Of a DNA stretch of 64,000 bases, positions 9,407 to 18,210 are shown piece after piece (the first letter of the stretch is position 1; each line of letters opens with the position of its first letter). The stretch spans positions 124,001 to 188,000 of the forward strand of contig NZ_JAEVLT010000003.1 in NCBI RefSeq assembly GCF_024494385.1, written 5' to 3'. Origin of the DNA: Bacillus sp. EB600. GTDB taxonomy: Bacteria > Bacillota > Bacilli > Bacillales > Cytobacillaceae. Under the pieces are notes generated by a model. The model was not told the origin of the DNA. It was given only the letters and a program-made list of their open reading frames with translations, and made no database searches. Position numbers and translations under genes: made by a program.

Positions 9407-9856
9407 TACAAGAATAATGATGCTATCCATGCGTTGTCCAGAGTCAGCTTTTGTTTATCGGACTCAGCACAACAAGAAGATAGAACAGTTTGATGAGTTC
9501 TATAATGAAATTCAAAATTTCTCTATTTGTTAAAGCGTGATATATTAATATTTTCAGCAATCAGGCACAATTCTGAAGCGAGGATTGTGCTCTTTCTTTA
9601 TGTTTAGTGCCATATTTGCAGAGCGCCACCAAAAAAATTGGATATTTATGTTACATTTTAGAAGAGAAAAATGCATCTAAAGTAACGGGTAGAAGAGTTG
9701 ACTAAAGATTTTGCATTTTGTGATATTATTTACTAGGCCTTAAAATTTCTGTCAACTAAGTGTAGTCAATTTACAAGACCGATTAAGAAACGTGTACATT
9801 TAATGGAATTGCTCTTTTTTGACATCAAGATTAAACTAGCATTTGGAGGGAGAAAC
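9407..9856. other. Gene-free stretch upstream of the permease gene
   Basis: Holds the hairpin at 9565-9600 and a possible -35 (TTGACT, 9698-9703). No -10 is clearly spaced from it. The open frame that begins at 9803 reads into the permease, but its first 18 codons lack a ribosome binding site. Confidence 0.45.
9565..9600 (+). terminator. Hairpin with T-rich tail downstream of trhO
   Basis: GCACAAT (9565-9571) pairs with ATTGTGC (9584-9590), followed by TCTTTCTTTA. It has the layout of the GGGCGC...GTGCCC hairpin repeats (copies at 6057 and 15117), with TTCTGAAG in the loop. Confidence 0.6.
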
Positions 9857-11263
9857 GTGCAAAAAAATCAAGAAAAAACGCTTCAACGCGGGTTGAAAGA
9901 AAGACACATCACTTTAATGTCTTTAGGGACTGCGATTGGAGTCGGACTATTTTTAGGGTCTGCTAACGCCATTCAGTTAGCAGGTCCTGCTGTTTTACTT
10001 GCTTATGCATTCTGTGGGTTAATTATGTTTTTTATCATGAGAGCTTTGGGGGAAATGGCGGTTTCAAATCCTGTTTCAGGTTCATTCAGCCAATATGCCC
10101 ACGACTACATAAGTCCGCTTGCAGGGTATATCACAGGATGGAATTATTGGTTCTTATGGGTAGTCACCTGTATGGCAGAGATCACTGCCGTAGGTGTATA
10201 TATGAACTTTTGGTTTCCAAACTCGCCATCTTGGGTTTGGGCATTAGCCACTCTTGTTGTGATGGCATCTATTAATCTAATAACCGTTAAAGCTTATGGG
10301 GAGTTCGAATTTTGGTTTGCACTCATTAAAATCGTTACTATCATCGGTATGATTTTAATTGGATTTGCGATGATTTTCTTTGGAATTGGCAATGGCGGAG
10401 TTGCGATTGGTCTTAGCAATCTATGGGAAAACGGTGGATTCTTTCCACATGGAATAAAAGGTGTGACCATGTCACTTCAAATGGTGATGTATGCCTACTT
10501 TGGAATTGAAATGATAGGAATTACTGCAGGTGAAGTGAAAAACCCTGAAAAATCATTAACAAAAGCCATTGATTCTGTATTTTGGCGTATTTTAATTTTC
10601 TATGTTGGCGCCACATTCGTCATTCTTTCTATTTACCCTTGGGACCAAATCGGAACATTAGGAAGCCCGTTCGTTATGACATTTGAAAAATTGGGCATTC
10701 GTTCTGCAGCAGGCATTATTAATTTTGTTGTATTGACAGCCGCTCTTTCATCTTGCAACGGGGGCATTTTCAGTACAAGCCGCATGCTGTATAATTTATC
10801 AAAAAATGATAAAGCACCGAAGAACTTCAGTAAATTGACAAAGTCAGGAATTCCTGGCATCGCCACTGTATTCACTGCGGCTATTTTGTTAGTGGGCGTT
10901 GTATTGAACTACCTCGTTCCTGCTAAAGTGTTTATTTGGTTTACAAGTATTGCAACATTCTCAGCAATATGGACATGGGTTGTGATTCTGATTTCTCAAC
11001 TTTGTTTCAGAAAGAAGTTAACACTTGAACAGACAAATAGACTGAAATTCAAACTTCCTCTACATCCGATTAGTTCTTATGTTGCTCTTGCCTTTTTAGT
11101 ATTCGTTGTCGGATTATTGGCATACAACCCTGATACAAGAATTGCAGTTATCGTTGGTCCACTCTTCATCGTCGTGCTGACTGTCATTTACTACATGATG
11201 GGTATGAACAAATCGAACAATGAAAATAGCAATCAAGAAAAAGCACAGACGAAAATGTCTTAG
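9857..11263 (+). CDS. Amino-acid permease (APC superfamily, AAT family)
   Basis: A 468-residue secondary amino-acid importer of the cytoplasmic membrane with 12 predicted helices. The N-terminus LQRGLKERHITLMSLGTAIG and the following VGLFLGSA loop are hallmarks of the amino-acid transporter family (RocE, proline and alanine/serine/glycine permeases). GEVKNPEKSLTKAI and the SCNGGIFSTSRMLYNLSK motif after helix 8 agree. I start at GTG 9857 because GGAGGG (9845-9850) precedes it by 6 bases; this trims 18 codons from the longest frame. Substrate cannot be set from sequence alone. It is alone and followed by a strong terminator. Confidence 0.9.
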   Translation: MQKNQEKTLQRGLKERHITLMSLGTAIGVGLFLGSANAIQLAGPAVLLAYAFCGLIMFFIMRALGEMAVSNPVSGSFSQYAHDYISPLAGYITGWNYWFLWVVTCMAEITAVGVYMNFWFPNSPSWVWALATLVVMASINLITVKAYGEFEFWFALIKIVTIIGMILIGFAMIFFGIGNGGVAIGLSNLWENGGFFPHGIKGVTMSLQMVMYAYFGIEMIGITAGEVKNPEKSLTKAIDSVFWRILIFYVGATFVILSIYPWDQIGTLGSPFVMTFEKLGIRSAAGIINFVVLTAALSSCNGGIFSTSRMLYNLSKNDKAPKNFSKLTKSGIPGIATVFTAAILLVGVVLNYLVPAKVFIWFTSIATFSAIWTWVVILISQLCFRKKLTLEQTNRLKFKLPLHPISSYVALAFLVFVVGLLAYNPDTRIAVIVGPLFIVVLTVIYYMMGMNKSNNENSNQEKAQTKMS

Positions 11264-11338
11264 ACAAATTACTACCTTGTTCAACGACACTTCCTGTTAC
11301 TTGCATAGTCTTGAACTAGTTATCTAAATAATAGTAAT

Positions 11339-11369
11339 AGCCCCCACTCTATAAAGGTGGGGGCTATTT
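11339..11369 (+). terminator. Rho-independent terminator after the permease gene
   Basis: AGCCCCCAC (11339-11347) pairs perfectly with GTGGGGGCT (11357-11365), followed by a short T-containing tail. Confidence 0.8.
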
Positions 11370-11446
11370 GGCGCTTACTTTTATATTTGTTTTTCATAAC
11401 GTGTAAATCTGCATTATCCTGCCGTATCTTCTGCATTACAAGGGGC

Positions 11447-11550
11447 ATAACAAGGGGACGGTTCTCATGCTTCCATTAAACACTAGATAACAAGGGGATA
11501 ACAAGGGGACGGTTCTTATGCTTCTATTAAACACTAGAACCGTCCCTTTG
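11447..11550. repeat. GGGACGGTTCT repeat cluster downstream of tsuB
   Basis: Two direct copies of a ~40-bp unit (11448-11488 and 11499-11539), each holding ACAAGGGGACGGTTCT and TTAAACACTAGA, then the inverted end AGAACCGTCCCTTT. The GGGACGGTTCT word also occurs at 28709, 61532 and 62459. The inverted pair can form a hairpin just past the tsuB stop and may act as its terminator. Confidence 0.7.
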
Positions 11551-11556
11551 ATTTCT

Positions 11557-11811
11557 TTAATCACAAACTTGGATATAAAAATATAAGGTCGAACCATCTT
11601 TGACGGTAGAAAGTACCTTGTGTCCATGTCTTTCGGCCGATTCCGGTACATTGATAAAGGACTGAGGACAATCGGCGATTACTTCCAATACTTTCCCGGC
11701 CTCTAGTTTCTTTATAGCATCAAGTGTATAAATTTCTGGATAGGGGCAGGATTCCCCCCGGACATCAAGCGTACCATCTACTAATAACTGTTCATTCTTT
11801 TTTTCAGACAT
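11557..11811 (-). CDS. tsuB: TusA/YeeD-family sulfur carrier, partner of the thiosulfate transporter
   Basis: An 84-residue TusA-fold protein with the sulfur-accepting cysteine in LDVRGESCPYPE (the family CPxP motif). Its position 19 bases after tsuA on the same strand supports the TsuB role: receiving thiosulfate or its sulfane sulfur as it leaves the TsuA channel. I start at the second ATG (MSEKKNEQ) because GGAGG lies 8 bases before it, while the upstream MKM start leaves only 2 bases. The longer open frame into tsuA is not used. It ends in IQVCD, with a second Cys near the C-terminus. Confidence 0.88.
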   Translation of the reverse strand: MSEKKNEQLLVDGTLDVRGESCPYPEIYTLDAIKKLEAGKVLEVIADCPQSFINVPESAERHGHKVLSTVKDGSTLYFYIQVCD

Positions 11812-11830
11812 CTTCATGACCTCCAATACG

Positions 11831-13066
11831 TTAAGCTGTAGTTTTCTTGGATGCAGGTGTACTTCTGCGTGCAATCTTTTTGGTATAAGAATTTTCTTTC
11901 CATACGACAAGCAGATAGAGAATAACCAGTAAGGCGCCTGTTACGAATAGGGCTCCGCTCCATCCAAGTGAAGTGATTAAATTGACTTCAGGCGCCCCTT
12001 TCACAAGCACATTAAAAATTCCCCAGTGATCCCAGCCGTAAGCCAGGATGGTGGCACCGACAATATTTCCGATCCCAACTGCAATAAATTGAACCTGGCC
12101 TTCCATTAATCGATACATCCAGCCTGTTTCACATCCGCCTGCAATTACAATCCCCACTCCAAACATGACACCGCCAAGGAGTGATCCCAGACTTGCCCAG
12201 TGAATGACGGGCTGCGCCCCTTTGTAAATAAAAATGGCTGTTCCAACCGTTTGAATGGCCATTCCAATAATAATCGCTTTGGCCATCGTTCCTCTGCCTG
12301 TAAGCCACAGATCTCGAAGACCGGATGTAAAGCAGATTTGCCCTCTTTGGATGAGCATACCGAATACGGCACCAAACAGTGCAGCAAGTCCTAACATCGG
12401 CTGCCCCGATGAAATATAATAGATCGCAATTAAGACAAGCACTCCAAATACAACTGCAGCGGCGTATAGCTGTCGACGATTAGGTTGAATAGTTGAGGAA
12501 GAGACCTTAGCGGGACGAATACCAAATTCCACTTTTGGTTTTCCCTTAAAAATTGGCAGGACAGCTAATTTGACTCCAATATATGTTCCCAGTGCAGTAC
12601 CTGCAATAAAGAACCAGGCGTGGAGTGAAAATTGAGGTACTCCTGTAAAAAAAGCAGCCAAGTTGCAGCCCATTGCAAGACGGGTACCAAACCCGGCCAG
12701 GGCCCCGCCAACGAAACCCCACACCCAACGCCGTTTCTGCCGGGGAACTTTCCATTTGAAATTTTGACTTATAAGTGCACTGAATAAGCCTCCAAGGAGC
12801 ATTCCCATAACCAGCCAGCCATCGGTTCGATTGATGGGTTCTCCTTTTAGTTTAATGGCATTAAAATAAGCCCACTTGGAAGTATCAACGCCAAATAACT
12901 GAAGGAAATTTCCACCCCAGCGGGTAAATTCACCGGTAACCGCCCAAAGTGTACCGGTCAGGCCAAAATAAAATGCGGCAAATACACCGGCGAAAACCAG
13001 GACGATGAATGGATTCCAAAAGCGATTAAAAAATCTTTCCTGAATTCTTTCTAAAAAAGCAATCAT
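11831..13066 (-). CDS. tsuA: Thiosulfate transporter, YeeE/YedE family
   Basis: A 411-residue inner-membrane protein of the YeeE/YedE family, which takes up thiosulfate through a path lined by conserved cysteines. The repeated signature is present: GTRLAMGCNLAAFFTGV, QRGQICFTSGLRDL and AGGCETGWMYRLMEG, supplying the three expected Cys. About 9-12 hydrophobic segments occur. GAGGAGGTCATCT before the ATG at 13066 fixes the start; the open frame extends 29 codons upstream without a ribosome binding site. It forms an operon with tsuB and is divergent from a LysR regulator, its likely controller. Selenium transport has been proposed for some relatives and cannot be excluded. Confidence 0.88.
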   Translation of the reverse strand: MIAFLERIQERFFNRFWNPFIVLVFAGVFAAFYFGLTGTLWAVTGEFTRWGGNFLQLFGVDTSKWAYFNAIKLKGEPINRTDGWLVMGMLLGGLFSALISQNFKWKVPRQKRRWVWGFVGGALAGFGTRLAMGCNLAAFFTGVPQFSLHAWFFIAGTALGTYIGVKLAVLPIFKGKPKVEFGIRPAKVSSSTIQPNRRQLYAAAVVFGVLVLIAIYYISSGQPMLGLAALFGAVFGMLIQRGQICFTSGLRDLWLTGRGTMAKAIIIGMAIQTVGTAIFIYKGAQPVIHWASLGSLLGGVMFGVGIVIAGGCETGWMYRLMEGQVQFIAVGIGNIVGATILAYGWDHWGIFNVLVKGAPEVNLITSLGWSGALFVTGALLVILYLLVVWKENSYTKKIARRSTPASKKTTA

Positions 13067-13167
13067 AGATGACCTCCTCGTTGTAATGAACACTTTCTTT
13101 GTTAGCCTATAATCAGAAAATATTTCTTTTTCATTATAGAGAAGTGGTATCATGAGATAAATTCAAT

Positions 13168-13200
13168 TTATCGATAATATCGATGAATATCTATCGATTA
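13168..13200. promoter_or_regulatory. Candidate LysR operator between tsuA and the LysR gene
   Basis: Three copies of the palindrome ATCGAT start at 13170, 13179 and 13193 in the divergent gap. Palindromic half-sites with unequal spacing in a LysR intergenic region are the usual regulator-binding layout. Confidence 0.5.
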
Positions 13201-13271
13201 AATAAATATAAAAATACTCTTGTTGAAAGGATACACAAATCAATTTCAGCACTAGCAGAGGGGATGAACGA

Positions 13272-14177
13272 ATGGATTTACACCAGCTATTTGTCTTTAC
13301 AAAGGTAGTGGAGCATAAAAGTTTTTCTAAGGCAGCAGAGGAGATATTCTTGAGTCAATCAACCGTCAGCTCTCATATCCAAGCATTAGAAAGAACATTC
13401 AATACGAGACTGTTTGATCGGGTCGGGCGAGAAATTATTCTTACGCCTTTTGGGAGCCGATTGTACCAATGGGCATTAAAATTACTACTTTTAAAAGATG
13501 AAGCCATGCTTGATTTAAAAGAGGGAATGACTGAACTTCGGGGAATGATTCGGATCGCGGCAAGTTCTGTTCCTGGGCAATTTATGCTTCCAAAAATGAT
13601 CAAGCACTTTAGGAATCAATATCCGAATGCAGTTTTCCAAATTGAACAAACTTCTTCAAAAGTTGTGCTGGATAAGGTATTAAACGGTACTGTTGATGTA
13701 GGATTATTGGGGAAGGAATTTGAAAATGATAAACTTTGTTATATTCCATTGTTAAAAGAAAAATTAGTGCTCATTACATCAAATAAAACAGAAATAAAAG
13801 GACCAGTGAATATTCAGGATCTCTTGAAATATCCATTTATTATGAGAAATTCCGGATCGGGAACAAATGCGGCCATTGAGCAGTTTTTGAAAAAGAATAA
13901 AATCTCAAAAGAACAAATGAATATCATTGCTTATACAGAAAGCGGTCAAACCTTAATCCAGTTTGTAATGGAGGGCATAGGGATTGCCATTATCTCAGAA
14001 ATTGCGGCTAGAGAATATACAAAAAGACAATTACTTAAAATGAAAGAAATCAACGGCTTCGATGACGAAAGATATTTTTACCTTGCTTATAACAAAAACA
14101 AAACGCTATCTTTACTTGCTCGATTATTTATTGAACATGGAGAAAAAGGGTTATATCATTGGCTTAATGGTTCGTAA
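13272..14177 (+). CDS. LysR-family transcriptional regulator, divergent from tsuAB
   Basis: A 301-residue LysR regulator. The winged-helix domain spans ~1-60 (FSKAAEEIFLSQSTVSSHIQ), a linker helix follows, and the rest is a periplasmic-binding-like effector domain (IRIAASSVPGQFMLPKMI...). The N-terminus resembles regulators annotated as 'selenium metabolism-associated LysR' and CysL-like sulfur regulators. Placement opposite tsuAB suggests it controls thiosulfate (or selenium) uptake. GAGGGG 8 bases before the ATG sets the start. The methyltransferase gene begins 29 bases after its stop and may be co-transcribed. Confidence 0.88.
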   Translation: MDLHQLFVFTKVVEHKSFSKAAEEIFLSQSTVSSHIQALERTFNTRLFDRVGREIILTPFGSRLYQWALKLLLLKDEAMLDLKEGMTELRGMIRIAASSVPGQFMLPKMIKHFRNQYPNAVFQIEQTSSKVVLDKVLNGTVDVGLLGKEFENDKLCYIPLLKEKLVLITSNKTEIKGPVNIQDLLKYPFIMRNSGSGTNAAIEQFLKKNKISKEQMNIIAYTESGQTLIQFVMEGIGIAIISEIAAREYTKRQLLKMKEINGFDDERYFYLAYNKNKTLSLLARLFIEHGEKGLYHWLNGS

Positions 14178-14206
14178 AAAGCAACTAATACATGGGGGAA
14201 ATGAAC

Positions 14207-15016
14207 ATGGAAATAAATATTGCACAAAACCGTGCTGAATTATCAGGAAAGTTAACAAATGTATTAGATTCCAGAACATTACAAAAATCCCACAAAAGAC
14301 TTGTTGAAATATTGACTGCAGGTATGACGGTTCTTGATATTGGTTGTGGCACAGGTGCTATTACACGTGGAATTGCAGAGAAAGTAGGCCCATCAGGTCG
14401 TGTAGTAGGAATTGATAATAATTCAGATCTAATTGAAAAAGCTCGCCAATCGTATGCTGGGATACCGGGATTAACATTTGAAATTGGTGACATCTATAAC
14501 CTTAACTATGAAAGTCAGTTCGACATTGTCAATTCCTCAAGAGTATTAATTTGGCTTTCTGATCCATTAAAGGCATTGGCAGCGATAAAATCTGCAGTTA
14601 AAATTGGTGGTCGTATCCTGATTGCAGATTATAATCATGAAAAAATTACATGGGATCCACAGCCACCCTCTAGTATGCTTTCATTTTACTCGACTTATTT
14701 AAAGTGGCGTTTCGATGCGGGCATGGATAATTCGATTGCCGACCACCTTAAAGAGATGTTCCAACAAGTTGGTTTTAAAGAAATCCTTGTTACCCCACAA
14801 CATGAAGTCATAAAACGATCTGACCTTGATTTTAAAACCCGGATTGGAATATGGGCTGATACGGCGTCAAGTAGAGGACCTCAGATGGAAAGAGATGGTT
14901 TCATCACAGAAAAGGAATATAGGAAAGCAGAAAAGGAATACCGTGAATGGATGATTCGGGATGCGCAATATTTAAAGATGTATATGTTAGCAGTTGAAGG
15001 TGTGAAACTCTCATAG
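14207..15016 (+). CDS. Class I SAM-dependent methyltransferase
   Basis: A 269-residue cytosolic methyltransferase. Motif I VLDIGCGTGAITRGIA binds SAM, the acidic residue at the end of strand 2 is in VVGIDNNSDLI, and motif II/III are near FEIGDIYNL and LKIGGRI-like AVKIGGRILIADY. The substrate is unknown. Three in-frame ATGs occur (14192, 14201, 14207); GGGGGA at 14194-14199 is best spaced for 14207. It lies 29 bases after the LysR gene with no terminator between, so it may belong to that unit. Confidence 0.85.
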   Translation: MEINIAQNRAELSGKLTNVLDSRTLQKSHKRLVEILTAGMTVLDIGCGTGAITRGIAEKVGPSGRVVGIDNNSDLIEKARQSYAGIPGLTFEIGDIYNLNYESQFDIVNSSRVLIWLSDPLKALAAIKSAVKIGGRILIADYNHEKITWDPQPPSSMLSFYSTYLKWRFDAGMDNSIADHLKEMFQQVGFKEILVTPQHEVIKRSDLDFKTRIGIWADTASSRGPQMERDGFITEKEYRKAEKEYREWMIRDAQYLKMYMLAVEGVKLS

Positions 15017-15107
15017 TTAAATGTATTTTGTAAAACAATAATAAAATGGAAATAAAAGTATAATTCCTAATTTTTTTATAGATGAATATTGGAAAAATCA
15101 TTTGGCC
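15017..15107. other. Gap after the methyltransferase gene
   Basis: AT-rich, with no clear terminator of its own. The repeat hairpin that begins near 15117 may serve as one. Confidence 0.4.
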
Positions 15108-15455
15108 ATATTCCACAAAACGGGCGCGTTTCTTAAGTAAAGAAAGTGCCTGTTTTATTTCAAGGAATCTCACAGTTCGACCAATTAGTTATTCATCTGC
15201 GATTGTTGAATAACTTCGTTTAAAAAAGTCTCTCCTTGAACATATGATATCTTGACTAATTGATTTATACCATAAGAGAGTGAAAGAATAATGTTATTAT
15301 CTGAAGCATGGCATAAAAAGCGGCACCCTCATTATTTCTCAGGGTTTCGAAATTTTCGTTTCCACGTTTGTCCATTACCAGGCAGATCCAAATATATCAT
15401 GGGGGCTGATTTAAGAAATGGAACTTTATTCGAAATTATTCTAATCCTTTTACTG
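15108..15455 (+). repeat. Integrase leader repeat, copy 2, with a few integrase codons
   Basis: Same layout as 6050-6252: the hairpin ACGGGCGCG...GTGCCTGTT, then TGCGATTGTTGAATAA, CTTGAACATA, TTGATTTATA and an ATG at 15291 giving MLLSEAWHKK. After about ten codons the frame no longer resembles a recombinase and stops near 15455. It marks a second lost integrase gene. Confidence 0.6.
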
Positions 15456-15558
15456 TAATTAGTAAGAGCAATCATTTTTCTACTAATTAAATAATATAAT
15501 TTTAATGACAAAAACAGGTTTACTGAATGATTAATTAGGAGAAAAAGGGGAAGGAAAT

Positions 15559-16693
15559 ATGAAGAACTTCTATAAATATGATAATAGTATATCTAGCAAT
15601 CTTCGATTTCATAGATCATTCTGGATTTTATTCCTTTCATTTTTTTTTTATGGTTATGATTATCCCTAGTATTATTGTTTATAGTACGGGTAACGTTGAA
15701 CATAAAGAGACCTTAAACGGATCGAATCAAAAGCAAAGCTCCTCTAAATTTCAAAAAGGACAAGAGTCTTCTCAAAAATCTCCATTAACAATTGGGTGGG
15801 TTTCAGGTAATAATCTAAGCCTTCAACATTTAACTGATTATAAAAATCTAAAGGTTGTGTCCCCCGATATAGCATCTATTGATAATCAATATAATCTCCA
15901 AGTAATTTCTGATTCTTCGTTAACAAATACCATACAAAAACAAGGAAAAGTGGTATGGGCACTAATCACAATGAGAACCGATACAAAAACAAATGTACAT
16001 GCATTTCTTGCTAGCTCTAATAAGACCAAGGAAGTGATTAAAAATATTGATCAATCTGCCCTAAATAATAATTGGTATGGAGTCAATCTAGATATAGAAA
16101 ATGTGAGTAGTTCGGATCGGGTAGCGTTTTCCCAGTTTGTTGAAAAGTTAGCCGTTGAATTAAGCAAATCTTCTATTATTCTTTCCATTGACCTTCCTCT
16201 CGATCCGAATGCATTTGATCATGAAATTATTGGTAAATATTGCAATTATATTGTTTTTATGGGGTACGACCAGCACTGGTCGACGGATCCCGTTCCTGGT
16301 CCTGTCACATCCTTATCATGGTTAAGGGAAAATCTACAAGAATTTATACAAACAGGGATACCTCCTGAAAAAATCATCTTAGGACTTCCTGCGTATACCA
16401 GAATTTGGGAAGAAAATGAGCAAGGGCAGATTGTAAAAGATCCTGCTGAGCCTATTCAATATGTAGAAAATTTATTAGAGCAAAATCATAGAAAGTTGTC
16501 TTGGGACCCTACTTTAGGAGAGTATTATTCCACTTATACAGTAAAAAACCAACAATATAAAATTTGGCTGCCCACTGCAAAGTCTTTTAACATTTATCTA
16601 AATTTAATTTCACAGTTTCACCTAGCTGGATCTGCTGTATGGAATCTAAATCAAATAGATTATAATTACTGGAATAAAATATATAATAATTAG
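15559..16693 (+). CDS. GH18 family glycosidase-like protein, frameshifted at a T10 run
   Basis: A membrane-anchored or secreted protein of the chitinase/spore-cortex (GH18) family, related to the catalytic half of YaaH/YdhD-type proteins. The TIM-barrel signature is WYGVNLDIEN (part of the DxxDxE motif, with the catalytic Glu), with YIVFMGYDQHW and PPEKIILGLPAYTRIWEE later. The best start is ATG 15559, with AGGGGAAGGAAAT just before, but that frame stops at 15674. The body lies in the next frame, open from 15578. Removing one T from the ten at 15640-15649 joins the two into a single N-terminal membrane segment. This is a real frameshift, a slippage-controlled gene, or a sequencing error. Confidence 0.72.
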
Positions 16694-17045
16694 GATGGTG
16701 AAGAGATAGAGACAAGGGAGGCATACCATTGTTTGCTCTACAGGGCTAGATACAACAAACTTAAAGTACTGGTGCGTTAGTAGAAGAACAATTCAGTGAT
16801 TTTAGGGTTGAGACATATCTTAGTTATTCCATTAAAGGCGCGATTGCGGAATTAAATTTAATCGGACCCTTTTTATTTTACAGAGAAGCATTTCACAAAA
16901 ATTAAACACTTTTATTTTAACCCCGTCTAAAAATCAGAACGGGGTTATGTGTGTTACCGTGTTTAAAATCTACTAACTTTTCTCCAAGTTTTCACCATTG
17001 TCCAGTAAACTTCTAATCATCAAGTAACGAAAGGAGGAAATAAAG
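16694..17045. other. Gene-free stretch with a repeat and hairpin
   Basis: Holds TTAGTTATTCCATTAAAGGCG at 16818, another member of the 'attccattaaagggcgc' family, and a hairpin AACCCCGT (16919-16926) with ACGGGGTT (16939-16946) that lacks a T run on the plus strand. AAAGGAGG at 17031 serves the next gene. Confidence 0.5.
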
Positions 17046-17462
17046 TTGAATGCTAGAGTAAAGCTAGGTATTTTCTGGGGTGCGATTGTTGTGTTGATCA
17101 TTGGTGGAATCAATTTTTTTAGACACCTGCTTGGCGGTCATCGGCACTTTAAAGGCGGTCCTAATGGATTTCGCTCAGGGAGAATGATGGGCCAACCCGG
17201 TGGTTTTGGACCGCGTGCATATATGAACGGCCCGCATCACGGAGGAGAATTCCATGTGATCGGATTTCTGCTATTCCTCATCATTGCAGCAGCTGTTGTC
17301 GTTCTTGTGGTGAGATGGTTGAGAAAGAGAGCAAAGGCTTCTTTGATACAGCAATTGATTGAAACACCTGTCGTTGGTTCACATATAACTGTCAGCAACC
17401 AAAATGCGAGCATCTTAGATCAATGGGAAAAAAATTTAACAGATAAAAAGGAGATTGAATAA
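17046..17462 (+). CDS. Small membrane protein with a His/Gly-rich loop, pspA partner
   Basis: A 138-residue protein I cannot assign to a named family. Two membrane segments (KLGIFWGAIVVLIIGGINFF and GFLLFLIIAAAVVVLVV) flank a ~50-residue loop rich in His, Gly and Met (GGHRHFKGG, RMMGQPGG, GPHHGGEFH). A charged C-terminal tail of about 45 residues follows. The start is TTG 17046 with a strong AAAGGAGG upstream. Its stop is one base before the pspA start, so the two are surely co-transcribed. The His/Met-rich loop hints at metal or acid sensing, but this is inference. It may recruit PspA to the membrane, as small membrane partners do in Lia/Psp systems. Confidence 0.8.
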   Translation: MNARVKLGIFWGAIVVLIIGGINFFRHLLGGHRHFKGGPNGFRSGRMMGQPGGFGPRAYMNGPHHGGEFHVIGFLLFLIIAAAVVVLVVRWLRKRAKASLIQQLIETPVVGSHITVSNQNASILDQWEKNLTDKKEIE

Positions 17463-17463
17463 A

Positions 17464-18126
17464 ATGGGTATCTTTAAAAGATTAAAAACGATTACCAAGG
17501 CTGAACTGAATGGGTTATTGGATGGCTTAGAAGAACCGATTGCGATGTTGAATGAATATTCTCGGGAAATGGAGCAAGAGCTCGCGAAAGGTCAGCAGGC
17601 GTTGGCACGACAAATTTTTGTAGAGAAAAAGCAGGCAGCACTCATTTTAGATACACAGGCATTGGTTGACAAAAGAACGCGGCAGGCAAAGCTGGCGATT
17701 GACAAGGGTGAAGAGGCAATGGCCAAGCTTGCTGTACAAGAAAAGCTGATTCACGAAAAGCAGCTAAAGCTCTATCTGGAACAGTATGAAACATTAAAAG
17801 GGCAAACGCAAAGCCTGACTGAAAAGTTAAATGAGCTGAGAGGAAAATATCATGAGCTTCAGCATAGGAAAATTCTTTTAGCTTCACGTGCGAATGTTGC
17901 GCAGTGCACGAAACAAATCCAGAAAGCCACGGTCTCCTTTCAAACGGATACGATTGCCAGAGGAGTCGCCCGGGCAGAGGAACGGATTTTAATGATGGAG
18001 GCACAGGTACAAGCTGGAGGTTCGTCAGCTTTTGCTGGGCACGACGCAGACTACAAAAACCTTGTCGACGATGAGGAACTGATGCTTGAAATTGAAAAGC
18101 TGAAAGCGGAGAAAGTGACTTTATAG
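17464..18126 (+). CDS. PspA/IM30 family membrane-stress protein
   Basis: A 220-residue, almost wholly helical coiled-coil protein of the PspA/IM30 (LiaH-like) family, which assembles on damaged membranes and protects them. The N-terminal amphipathic MGIFKRLKTITKAELNGLLD and EEPIAMLNEYSREMEQELAK are the family signature. ATG 17464 has AAGGAG 10 bases upstream. It overlaps nothing and follows the membrane protein directly. The downstream two-component system is separated by a terminator and a large repeat array, so regulation by it is possible but unproven. Confidence 0.9.
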   Translation: MGIFKRLKTITKAELNGLLDGLEEPIAMLNEYSREMEQELAKGQQALARQIFVEKKQAALILDTQALVDKRTRQAKLAIDKGEEAMAKLAVQEKLIHEKQLKLYLEQYETLKGQTQSLTEKLNELRGKYHELQHRKILLASRANVAQCTKQIQKATVSFQTDTIARGVARAEERILMMEAQVQAGGSSAFAGHDADYKNLVDDEELMLEIEKLKAEKVTL

Positions 18127-18143
18127 ATAAGTAGGGCCAAGGC

Positions 18144-18181
18144 AGAAAAGGAGCACACCACGTATGCTCCTTTTCTTTTTA
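18144..18181 (+). terminator. Rho-independent terminator after pspA
   Basis: AGAAAAGGAGCA (18144-18155) pairs with TGCTCCTTTTCT (18165-18176), followed by TTTT. Perfect 12-bp stem. Confidence 0.9.
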
Positions 18182-18210
18182 ATAACAAGGCTTCGTTACT
18201 GTTTATTGTT

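Noticed and set aside
11436-11651. 71-codon minus-strand frame overlapping the tsuB end
   Set aside because: It is antisense to the GGGACGGTTCT repeats and overlaps tsuB in another frame; no start signal.
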